Program-made: the position numbers and the translations under genes
Notes under the pieces: generated by a model
What the model was told of the DNA's origin: nothing
Databases searched by the model: none
Seen by the model: only the letters and a program-made list of their open reading frames with translations
From: Klebsormidium nitens
Lineage: Eukaryota > Streptophyta > Klebsormidiophyceae > Klebsormidiales > Klebsormidiaceae
DNA length: 52,155 bases
Direction: 5' to 3'
Assembly: GCA_000708835.1 (NCBI GenBank)
Contig: DF237536.1
Location: 1-52,155 of the forward strand
In this document: positions 38,201 to 48,900 of the stretch, piece after piece
Position numbering within the stretch: position 1 is the first letter of the stretch
Layout of the letters: each line of letters starts with the position of its first letter

Positions 38201-41012
38201 TTGGCGTTGAAGTTCTCCTCGCTGCGTGCATCGAAAACTGGTGCTTTATGAGGGTCTTATTCTCTCCGTAGCCCCTTTCGAAGGCTATTAGTGACACGTG
38301 GAAGGCGCGCAAAAGCCTCAAGTCGCCAACCAGAAGACGAAAGCTTCGGCGCGCTTCTCCTACTGCCGGAAACAGTTCTGGCGGAATCCTGGACCAACTG
38401 TATAGTCCAGTGAATATATAAAGGGAAGGGACGGCGGCGTTCAGCTCTCAGGTCCTGAAATGCACGGGGACGATGAGATTGCCGTCTATGCATCTCGTCG
38501 CGTACGGCGACTTTTTCCAAACAGCATTGTGGCCTTGAGAACATTCAGTTGTCATCTGACCATTGGACCTCTCTGGGCCACTGACGCTCCTTTGTAAGAC
38601 GCCCGGCGGACGCTAGCTAGGATAGTGTTCGCCGTTCTATAGCTACAGTTTCCAATCTAGTTCGTTGATTCGTGTCTGCAGCTGGAGTTCCTCAGTGAGG
38701 GCGCGGGGCTAACTCAATGCGTCTCCCTCTAGAGGAAGGATACGCATGGCCATTCTGTATCTATGTTTGATTCTCCAAGTGTGACAAGACTTTCTACATG
38801 TAGAAAGAAGAAGAGCTGCGCGCCATCTGGTCCGTCACGGTACGTTCACACAGCACACGGCCGCCGCACGGACATGATGCCCCGCGCAGCATGCGGCGGA
38901 GCCGCGTAGGCGCGCCGCGCTGCTAAGGGCCTAGCAGGCTGGGTTGTTCTGACAAACATAAATTCGCATGCACCATGTGCATACAATAATCTACGGATTC
39001 TGAATGCAGTATTGATTCATTGGTCGGGCAAATCATGCAATGTACTATGAAGGGCGGAAACGACGGTCGAGTCGCGGCTGCGCCGCGACCGCCGACGGTT
39101 CGGCATACCCGGCGTCCCGGCCAGAGCTTTCGCAATGATCCCGTCACTACCGCAACTTGGCAAGCTGAGGCAATGATGCTGGCTATTATCCTCGGAGCCT
39201 GCCTTTGGTGCGGAAGCTGCCGGCAGGCTGTCCGCCCACAAGCCAGCACGGCGGTTGGCAGCAAAAGACCAATGTCATTTGCATTTCAACCTGATTGTAT
39301 GCACTTTAAGAGATTACGAAAAAACGTACTATCTCAAGCTTGCGTCCAGCCTACGTTATGCCAATGGCACATGCATGCGATCAGCGCCGCGCTGATTTAG
39401 CCTGCGGAACCGGCCACGACTTTATTGATGGAAATGTAGAGACTCATCGGAAAGCTGGGCATACTGTAACCTTGGAAAAATCGTGCAACTGTGCGGATGT
39501 CTGTACCGTCAATCTTTCATATTCTTCTCTACGTTCTCCTAGGTACTTAAATTACCGTATGGCATCGCCGAAGTGGAAGTTTATGGCGATGCCGGCACCC
39601 GCTCTTACGTGTCCTCTTAGCAAACCGTGCCGAGCGGCCCTAAAACTTCCGGCCCGTACTCAGCGGAACACTCTTTCCAAACCGCTCAAGAGCGGACATC
39701 CTTGAAATTGGTCACCGCTGTTCCAAACCTACACCTTGCCCCCACCCAGCGCCACCGTGACCCCGAGGAAATAAATAGTCTCGCCGCCCTGGCCTCCGCT
39801 CACTTCGGCCCCCCAATTGGCGCCACGTGCTCTCTGTAGACTGTGGCCAGCCCTGCCTGTCGGCCGTTCCGCCGCCTCAATCGGTCTTCGTGACACCGAG
39901 CCGCGCTCAAGCAACCAACCGGGCCGTGGTCAAACGGGCTGCCACGTGTGCACCGATTTTTTTCGTCGACGCATGGCCCGCGGCTTTAACGGGCGCCCAC
40001 CGAGCGCGCCGTTGTCCATCTTTCCTGCTAGGATTAAGAGCGAGCGCCGAAAGTCGCACTTTCTTGCTTGGGCCGTGCTTTGGATCTGGAGAGGTCCTGA
40101 CCGCTGTGCTGGAGGTGCAGCGTTTTTCTTTGCGATCTGTTCGATGCGAAGTTCGTCGGTTGCGTTCCTCCTCTTCAATCATCTGATCGATAAGAAAAGT
40201 AACGGAACCATATCAGACTCTAATCTGGAGCGAATAGACGACCATATATATCGGGACTTTTATTCACAAGGGAGGGTTGCTCTGAGATCTGGCCTGCCCA
40301 CCGGGCCGGCGCGCCTTCGACCCAATTTGAACGGAACCGAAAAAGGAGCATCTTTGCTCCGAAAAGGCGGGATACTCTTTGAAGCAAAGCGGCACCAGAA
40401 GCGTTGTTTCCTGAGTCGACAGCGGTTTAGACGTACGTGTCACCCCGGAGGCAAATTGAACCGCTTAACTTTCTTCTTCTGCAGCGCTGGGCGCCAACGC
40501 GAACTTTTTCCACATGGAGAACACCGGAAAAACTGCCGCAATTGACCACTGCGCACTGTATCACCTAGCTATTGCGTCTTCAAAGTATCGTCTAGGCTGT
40601 TCGCTAAGAGTTGCTCTCTGATGTTTTGAACTTAGCAGTTTGTCGGCCAAGTTCTGTGATTGACTCTGATACCGAAGTTGTCAAAAGACTCGACTCCGGA
40701 AATTAATGCTATGATCAGGAAGCGCCGATGAATTGGTGCACCGTGTTTCGGCAGTCAACATGATTTTGTCCCACTTAAAAAGACCGGAAACCTTGCCCCG
40801 TAACTAAGTTCACCCGTTCACCCGCGCAGCCGTCGGCACCCCCCTTGTCCCGGAACCAGAACGGGGGGCTTGAAACCAACAGACCTTTCGTCCTCAACCT
40901 TGATGAGTGGACAGGCATGTGATAGTTTAGAACGACTTCGCATTAGAAACCTTGTGACATCCTAGGTCGATGGAGGAAACTCGTCTCACCTCAAGTACAG
41001 AGAGCAATCTGT

Positions 41013-41130
41013 GTGGCCGCGGCCGCGGCCGCGGCCGCTCAGCCTGTTACCGGCGCCGAGAGCGCTGGTCTCCCCTGTTCCCCCCACCTGTCTTGTTCGT
41101 CCCGGTTGTTCTCTTGTTGATGACGGCCAC
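41013..41130 (+). repeat. Dispersed GC-head repeat, copy 4
   Basis: A long (GGCCGC)n head is followed by ACCGGCGCCGAGAGCGCTGG and a diverged core (CCTGTCTTGTTCGTCCCGG). CTCACC lies about 30 bases upstream, as in copies 2, 3 and 6. Confidence 0.8.
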
Positions 41131-42367
41131 TTCGATGGGCTTCAAGCTGCACAATAGAAACGGACCCGCTTTGCAGCCAAATCTATGAGTCAAATTTTGG
41201 ATAGGAAAGGAATCTGCTTGAGTTTTGTGCGATTGAAGACGCCTTGTGGAAGGAGCTGGTGAGACATCCTGTTCAACCCAATCAGGAAACGCTTCATGTC
41301 CTGGAATTGTCAAGAGTATTCGGTCATATACAGAGACGCGGGTGATATTTGTACCAGAAAGCTATACAGAAGAAAGAGGCGACTTACAAAGCGGCTTCCT
41401 CAACGATGACAAAGACTGTAATTCACATGAGACAAAACTTGAGATCGGCAGCCAATCAAGCAATCTTCCATTTGCGGATCTTACGTACGATTATGCTTCT
41501 TTCAGAGAGGAAGACTGACAAACCGCCTCACAAAAAAAGGGATGTTTGCCTTCGCACATCGATGGCTGGCTGAGAGAAAATTCCGCGCCGGGTTCGGTCT
41601 TGTCTAAAGCAAGTTGTCCCTGAGGTTGGAAAACTTTGCGACTTCAAGACCGACAGCCGGGCGGAAGCCCACCTTCTTGTCGTATAGTATTCGAAGTGGT
41701 AAGCCCTTAAAGAGGGCGTCTACCCACGTGGTACTCCGGCGGTCCCTTCGCAGCAACTCCACATCTTGTGTCGCCAAAAATTTGGTCACGTGGTTCCAGA
41801 TTTAGCGACCAAACTACCGGCATACGGGCTAGTTGGTCGCCGAAGCGTGACGGGTCCCAGGACGCCCCCTTAAAGATTCTCCGGCTTCTCCGCGGCGGGC
41901 GGCGCCTGGCGGCCGCGCGCCCCCGCGGCGCATCCAGCCTGGCAGGGCAGGCGGGGCCGGGCCGGAACTTGCCTTAAACGAAGCGTTCCATTCCGGTAGT
42001 CCGCCAGGCGGTGCGGCAGCGGACCGCCGGAGTCCGGACACATGTACCTGCGACCGAAGACGTCGTGTGAGCGTCCGAACGAGGTCTGGCGTGTGCGTCT
42101 AGATTCTGCGGACTTGGTGTTGACTTCTTGTTGGAAATGAGAAATGTAAGATAACCTAAATCTCTTCCCCGTCCTTTCTTGTTAGCAATTAGAATTTTGA
42201 ATTAACCTGAACTTGTTCCCCTTCCCCGAACGAGTCTTTTCCAGGGCGTGCTCTTCTCCAAATGCCCCAGCGAACAAATTCGGCTGCAGCAGACTTGTGG
42301 GCATCCGGGTTGCACTTTCAAAGCTTGAAGAAGCTGAAACCGGTCCCGAATGTTCAACGATTAATCT

Positions 42368-42452
42368 TCAAGTTGAACTGGGTGCCGCATCTTCAAAGAT
42401 GAGTGTACAGGAAAGTGATCGTCAAGCTGAACTTGGTGCCGCATCTTCAAAG
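42368..42452 (+). repeat. Two-copy direct repeat of 31 bases
   Basis: 42368-42398 and 42422-42452 are nearly identical (two substitutions), offset by 54. The plus-strand frame encodes ELGAASSK twice. It is probably a local duplication; no gene is assigned. Confidence 0.75.
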
Positions 42453-42559
42453 GAATTGTAGAGGCAAGGAAAGGACAAAACACAGGAAGCGAAGACTGTT
42501 TACCCCACCTCCTTTGTCTGAAAAGTCCAGTCCCACAAGCGCGCTTGCCTGCGCTCGTG

Positions 42560-42720
42560 TGCGCGCGCTCGCGCGCGCGCAGTCGTGGTGCGGCAGCCCA
42601 GCCCCTCATTGGCACCGGGGTGGTTATCCAAAACTTTCCTGGACCGGTGTTATACTTTCCGGCGATCCGTCTCTTGCTGACCGTCTGACCCGCCGAAATC
42701 CACTCTGCAAAGTCAACAGA
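42560..42720 (+). repeat. Dispersed GC-head repeat, copy 5 (diverged)
   Basis: An alternating GCGCGC head (rather than GCGGCC) precedes GCAGCCCAGCCCC, a degraded core (TTGGCACCGGGGTGG), CCGTCTCTTGCTGACC and the tail AATCCACTCTGCAAA. Confidence 0.65.
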
Positions 42721-43343
42721 CGATGCCATCAGATAGGATCCACTTCAAGACGGGGCACGAACGCTCTCAATAATTTCTCCCTTGGACGTCTTGTCTTCTC
42801 GAGGACGCTGCTCGCTTTGAGATCGTCGTCAGGTTAAGCTGGCAAACGCCTCGTCGAGACTCGAGTCGAATGCTTTGCAGAACTCTGGCAATTTTTCAAG
42901 CCCATGGGAAATTTGACGGACCCGGTTCACCAAATTGATTGCGATACACGTGGTCTCACGGACTGAATAGGGCAGGCCTGTCAGGATGCAACGTAGCGAA
43001 CATGAAACGAGGCATAGAAGCGAGTAAGCATAGGGCCGCTCGACACCCCAGCCCTTACCGTGCGGCTGGTAGCATGATTTGGCAAAGAGGTTTCCGGCAA
43101 TCGGGAAGCGAGAAAGAATCGAGCGGGCTCAGTCAGCCGTTCAGTCGTCAGCTACCCCTCAGTCGGAGTTGCTATTAAGATTCGAATATCTAGACAAAGA
43201 GTTTTGTGCCCCAACCTCGACATAACAAATGGCAGTCATTACTCACGGGTCTACAGCTAGTTGAAATGCCGATTGACGAGGATATAGTAGGTAAAAGGCT
43301 GTCTCACTTCCAGTTCCTTATCACCATAGACCGTCGGCTTTTG

Positions 43344-43450
43344 GGCGCGGCCGCGGCCGCGGCCGCCCAGCGCGTCACTGGCACCAAGGGCGCTGGTCTC
43401 ACCCTTCTCCCCGACCAGTCTTATCCGTCCCGGCCCGTCTCTTGCGAAAT
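43344..43450 (+). repeat. Dispersed GC-head repeat, copy 6
   Basis: This is the most complete copy: GCGGCCGCGGCCGCGGCCGC head, CCCAGCGCGTCACTGG, AAGGGCGCTGGTCTC, GACCAGTCTTATCCGTCCC, CCCGTCTCTTGCGAA. Confidence 0.85.
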
Positions 43451-44134
43451 GCTTCTTCTCTGCACGGAATGCTTCTCACGCTGCATAGAAGGAATGGATC
43501 ACGTTTGTCGCCCATCTCACGAGGTGGAAGTAATTCTCAAGAAGGTCAGTCGTCTGACTTCTCTTTGTAATCGAAAGACGACGATTGGAATCGGTTCATC
43601 GGACAGCCGTCCAACCGGGTCAGATAATGCGTCGAATTTCTGAACGTTTAGACTCTGTGGCCAGTATCTACAGACGTCAGAAGAATTATCGTTTAAAAGA
43701 GGTGCGCTTCCTGATCTGCATGAAAAACCAGATTAGAAGAGCCAACGACTTCTTCAAAGCCATCGAACAGAAAATCCCTGCAGGTACTTTGAATGTGTAC
43801 GCCACTGTAGAGGACACGACTGTTCAACCCCCTCACGAGGGTTGGGAGCAGAGTACTTCTCGGTTGCTCTCGCATTAACTCCGTTGACCGATAAAAGGTT
43901 TTGGGGCGGGGGTTCTGCCCTGCCGAAACCGCTGTGCCTGAGATCTTCTAAAATACAACGGACGGACCGACAGCTAAGCGGAACCTCACCTTCCTGCCGT
44001 CCAGAGTCCAAGCGGTCAACCCTTGGAGAACTCTATGCTCGACCGGTCCGCTACCGTTTCCGGCCAGCGCTTGTACCAGCGGATTCCGTTTCTCCCGTTC
44101 CCTGAGGAGGTCGTCCGCGCCCAGAGCCTGTATC

Positions 44135-44310
44135 GTTCTCTAGATTCGGTATAGTAAGCTCAAGTTGTAGTAACTGGGACGGGTAGGGTTAGTCTGTAGT
44201 TAGGGTGGGTACGGGTGCGGAGCGGGTGATTATATGGGTCTGGGTGTTTTATTTTAGCTTCCGTTTTACTATAACGTGAGCTTACTCCTGAGTATTCTAG
44301 AGAAGTTTGG
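44135..44310. repeat. G-rich MITE-like element, copy 1
   Basis: Terminal inverted repeats at 44153-44173 and 44266-44286 match at 19 of 21 positions (AGTAAGCTCA[A/C]GTT[G/A]TAGTAA). Matching TTCTCTAGA blocks lie further out on each side. The interior is rich in GGG runs: GGGACGGGTAGGGTTAG, then TAGGGTGGGTACGGGTGCGG. A related interior recurs near 49.95 kb. Confidence 0.75.
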
Positions 44311-44786
44311 AGTCTGTCCCCAGTTGTGCACCCGCACTGAGACACAAGGAGGGCAACCGGTCATGGCCTGTTCAAAGTCTTTGACGACAGCAGGATCTGT
44401 GAAGGCACTGAAATTCGACGCACTGTCAAAAAATGAAAGCAACATCCTTTCACTGTCGCTTCTTTTACTTGAGCGACACTCATTTCGACACTCATGTCTA
44501 GAATCATTTCCTGTCCACTATTGGACCTGCTCACAGATACCTGCCGGGAGCTTTTGGCGACGACTTTCCACTTTTTCTTGTCCAGTCTCCAATGAGATTA
44601 TCGACAGCAGGCAGCCGCCGGGAAGTGAATGCTCAAATTCAGAGTAATACAAGATCCACGGACTCCGCATTCAAGGTACCGGAAAAGAGTAATCGACACA
44701 CCAGCTCGATTCATTAGAGACAAAAGCGGACAGCGCAAACAGCGACGGAGGAACTTTGGCCCACCTCTCGTTCCGTAAGGAGACTC

Positions 44787-44915
44787 CCCGCGCATGTTCG
44801 CGCATGCGCCCGGCCCGTTATCGGCACCGAGGGAGCAGATCCGTCACCTCCCCAGGACCAGTTTTATCCGTCCAGCTCGCCTCTTGTGAACGTCTGCCCG
44901 CCGGAATCCACGCTG
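44787..44915 (+). repeat. Dispersed GC-head repeat, copy 7
   Basis: A CGCGCATGTTCGCGCATGCG head precedes CCCGGCCCGTTATCGG, CACCGAGGGAGCAG, GACCAGTTTTATCCGTCC, CTCTTGTGAACGTCTG and the tail GGAATCCACGCTGCAA. Confidence 0.75.
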
Positions 44916-45009
44916 CAACGTGAGATAGGAGAGGGATTGGATTGCTTTCAAAAGAAGAAGGGGCAAGAAGGCTTTCTGAAGAGCTCCTCCCGTAGACATA
45001 CCCCTCGTC

Positions 45010-45085
45010 CGACCCCTCTTGTGAACCGGTCTTATCCTTCCCAGCCCGTCTCTTCCTGAGCGTCTGTTTCGCCATGATTCATGCT
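45010..45085 (+). repeat. Dispersed GC-head repeat, copy 8 (3' half only)
   Basis: Only the second half of the core is present: ACCGGTCTTATCCTTCCC, GCCCGTCTCTTCCTGAGC, then a diverged tail. It lies about 100 bases after copy 7, so the two may be a tandem pair. Confidence 0.65.
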
Positions 45086-45989
45086 GGAGGGCAACACAGA
45101 CGAGGCCAAGACACTCGGATCTATTGATTTCGATGATTCTGATTTCTCTTTCCAGCTGGAAAGTGTTTCTCCTCGCAGACGCTGCGCGCAGCTGGACCTC
45201 AGGACTGGAGTGGAGACTTGAGGAATTGCAAATCCCACTTTCTCGTGTGCTGAACCAAGTTTAGTCGCAAGCCTTTCTAGTCGGCGCCGGAAAGAAACTG
45301 AGTTGGTTTTGAGGATGCTGGGCCATGACTGACCCCTCACCCCAGGATTCAAGCATTGTGTTGGCGATTATTGGACAACATTGAAAGAGCACCTGAAGTG
45401 TCGCTTGGAAATCGCCCTGGAGTAACGTGACAGGGCCAGGTTTCCAAGAAGATGGTGTGTTGCTGCAAGGAGTGCTTGAAAACCTTCCACAAAACACAAC
45501 TTATATTGCAAATATATGTAGCGAAACCCAACAATGTAGCAGTGAACAGACAACACGTGGTTAGACTATACGGCCCCTGCCCTCAATAGCCTGTCATTAA
45601 GCAATGCAGCTTCTTTTTGTAAGCTCTTACAGACAATTAGTGAACAATCAACAGTTGTACATATAGTGGAATTAAAGATAACACCCTTCTGCCATGCATT
45701 GATCAAGAGAATGCAGTTACAGTGGCACCGTGCAGGCACTGAGTAACTAACTGGGTAGGAGAAGGGTTCTCAAGAAGGTTTTGTGAGCTAGCAGGAAGCA
45801 AAAGACAGATTCAAGCTTAAGTCAATTCAGCATAGCCTGCCATTGGAGAAACATGACGCAGCATTGCTGGCAGCTCCTGCCTGTCATGATCTAATGTTGC
45901 TCAAACGATGAGATGCATGTCAATTGAAAACCCTAATTCATTTCGACAGAATCGTCTGAATCTTTTTGAGCAGAGACTCCTTTCTGCAG

Positions 45990-48900
45990 GCTTCCCCAGT
46001 CAGCATAGGCTGGACGCTAATGCCAGGCGAGCTCAAGACTATCAGCAGCGGGGACGAGAAGACGGTTGTTGGCACCGATGCGACGGACAATGTGTGGCTG
46101 TTCAACGGTGCGACATGGGACCAGGCCCCCGGGAAAATGACCCAGGTATCAGTCGGGCTGAGCGGCATGTGGGCGGTTGACAAGGCGAACAAGCTGTACT
46201 ATTGGTAAGTACTAGGTTACGGACCTGGTTTGAGGCGGATTAAGTCAGTTGAGTTGCCATAACCCGGGTTCCACAGGCAACTGGCTATCTGTCAGTCGGG
46301 ATGAGCAGCATGTGGGCGGTTGACAAGGCGAACAAGCTGTACCATTGGTAAGTACTTGGTTACGGGCCTGGTTTGATGCAAACTAAGCCAGTTATACGTT
46401 AGTAAGTCCAAGCGTGGATCCTCAGGCAACATTGACCAATTGCAGTCAGGATGCATTTTGCCTTCAAGTATCTCCCTAGGAGGCCTATGGGGACAAGTCC
46501 TCCTACTAGCGAAGCACAGGAAAGGTTTCGGTGCTGACTAGACCCAGTTACGAGTGTACCTGACCAGCTTTCAACCAGGATTCGTCTGAACGTTGTAGAA
46601 AGATAACTAACGAATTCTAACCCGTTCTGCTTAACGGCGGGTTCTCCCTGCGATGCGCGCAGGGACGATGGCCAACAGAACTTCGTGGAGCTGAAGACTG
46701 GCGTAGCTGTTACCCAGGTGGCGTCCGGGCAAGACGTTTACATTTTGGATACCCAGCGCAACATTTTCAAATACCAAGGCGATGGTAAGTTACTATCTCG
46801 ACATGCGAAATGGGCATACACACCCACACAGGAAGCTGCTTTCGTTCCTAACCAGGTCTGGTTTAAAGGTCTCGAACCAGCTTTTGTCGGGTAGAAGGGC
46901 ATCTAACCTAAGGCCTAAGAAGGTTCATGTAACAGTCGTTTTCTTCGATCTGCGCGGCTTCTTCGATGGTATCCTGTAGCAACCCACCTCTGGGCCAGAA
47001 CGGACCCACTCTTTTGCGACTCTTTTCCGCCCCGTTGTAGCAGCTCATTCTCCTTGCCCTCATTCAGAAATGGTTTTTAGCGTTAATGCCAACTGAGACC
47101 AAAGCCCTTCAAAGACCACAGTCACCAGCAGATTCCCGTCCCCCTTTCCATTGTGACAGAGTGCCACCCTCCTCGCCGATTGATCTCGAAATCCCTCCTC
47201 TTTCGCTCTGTCTTCAGTTTCCAACCAAAAATCAGCGGAGCGTAATTAGAGACTGTTTTAGATGCTCTTCGTCCAGCCTGATCTCTTACTTGCTGGTCAC
47301 AGAAGCATCAACCAGGTCCACGTTAAAGCGAAACCCTCCTGTGCGCGTGTGCATGATTCAGAGAAGTGGATCCAGTTGGACGGCAAGCTTGATTCAATCG
47401 ACACGAGCGATTACGGGGACCTGTGGGGGATTCAGGTCGGGGAGTTGAAAAGGGCGCACCGCCGCATTAACGGGGGCTGGGTCTATGTCCTGGGGCCAGA
47501 CAACCGGGACACTCTCAAGCAGGTTTGCATGCCCGGTTCAGCCCTCGGGTCAAGCTTGAAACAACATAGGTCGCCTGAAACGATGTCACAGGAAGGTTTC
47601 GGTGCTAGTAGGTCTGGTTAAGAGGTTTTTCAACGAGCTCTCAACCATCGTTGTCTGGCAGAAGAGGATCTGGTCGGGACCTATTCAGGTCCAATAACGA
47701 TGGCTTTTCTTTGTGAGTGTATGGGCTTGAAAGGACGACTTAGCTTTCAAGTGCCTTTCGAGGGGCCGGTGCATGTACTTTGAGTGCTGACCTTCTCAAA
47801 TTCTGCTGATCTCGATGGAATTTGATGAGACATGGTGAAACTTGTGAAGTGGCATACGACGTGTCACTCGGTTTGACAGAATGCCCTCTCCTGAGAATGT
47901 AGTACGACATGAAGTATGTAGGTGAATCGAAGCGGAAGTGAGGGAATCGACAAAGGGCGAGAAGGGACAGACGAAGAGAAAGGTTATGATACAGACTCTT
48001 AGTATATTCAAGGATGGACGAGGTGAGAAACGAAACATTGAATCTGCCACATATTTAATCGAAGGGAACTCCTGGTTTCACGATGGGAGAAGGGGCACGA
48101 TCCCGAGGCGGCAAAGTACAATAAAAGAAGAACAACTCGAAGCTTCAAAAAGTAAAAAGCGCGAACGAAGAGGACGGTTGTTCCAAGCAGGTGTCCACCG
48201 GCATCAGCGGCGTGTGGGCAGTCGACAGCAATGGCACGGTGTACCGTTGGGTGAACAGCACGAGACACGAGGGCGCGTGGGTCAAGGCAGAGGGATCCCT
48301 CAAGTCCATCAGCGCAGGCTACCCCCTCGTGTGGGGGCTCGACACAAACGGCAAAGTCTACAAGTACAGGTAAACGTTTGTCTGCAGTTACGCGCGCAAG
48401 ACATTTGAAAAGTGCTCTACCCACACCTTTCTTGCGCATCCCCTTTCACGAGGCTGTCTCTTGAGATGGGGAGTTTCAGACTTGCTATCTGAAGCTTTGT
48501 TGCATGACGCGAAGAACAGCCTTGTTCTCATTATTGAATCCAGAAATTGGGCATGTATAGTCGAACACCTAACCCAGCGAGTGGGTTGTTGACGGGAAGA
48601 GACACACTGGCAGGCGCAGGGAAGTAAGATACCATTTGATGATGTTAATTCGGCTGACCTAGAAAGAGGCGCCGTAACGGAACCGGGGCGACGACAGAAG
48701 GATCAGACGTCCTCTTCTCGTGTCTGTACCAGAAAGAACTGTTTCGCTGCGGACATTCGGAGCCACGTCCACATACGGATAGTTTGATTAACCTTGCAGC
48801 CAATGTGCCCTCATCAATCCCTTGTGTTGCCCAACCTGAGAAGAGTGCACCGGGCTTTGATGAGAATGATGTAAGACTAACAAGTGTTTACTTTTCCGGG

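Larger units (their letters stand above)
35240..45989. other. Long repeat-rich intergenic region
   Basis: No confident gene. Longer open frames exist (for example plus-strand 36165-36455 and 39817-40545), but none shows a recognisable domain or splice context. The region carries five copies of the GC-head dispersed repeat, a small G-rich inverted-repeat element at 44.1-44.3 kb and very GC-rich islands at 41.9 and 42.57 kb. A minus-strand frame at 41604-41789 is weakly reminiscent of a copia-type polyprotein tail but is too short to call. Confidence 0.4.

Noticed and set aside
39817-40545. 242-codon plus-strand open frame
   Set aside because: GC-rich, arginine-rich, no domain, no splice context; likely a chance frame.
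41604-41789. Minus-strand frame weakly like a copia polyprotein tail (WVDALFKGLP)
   Set aside because: Too short, with no integrase, reverse transcriptase or terminal repeats nearby.
45604-45618. MQLLF mini-exon with GTAAGC donor as start of the tectonin gene
   Set aside because: Phase 0 matches the 45990 acceptor, but five codons with no other support is too weak.
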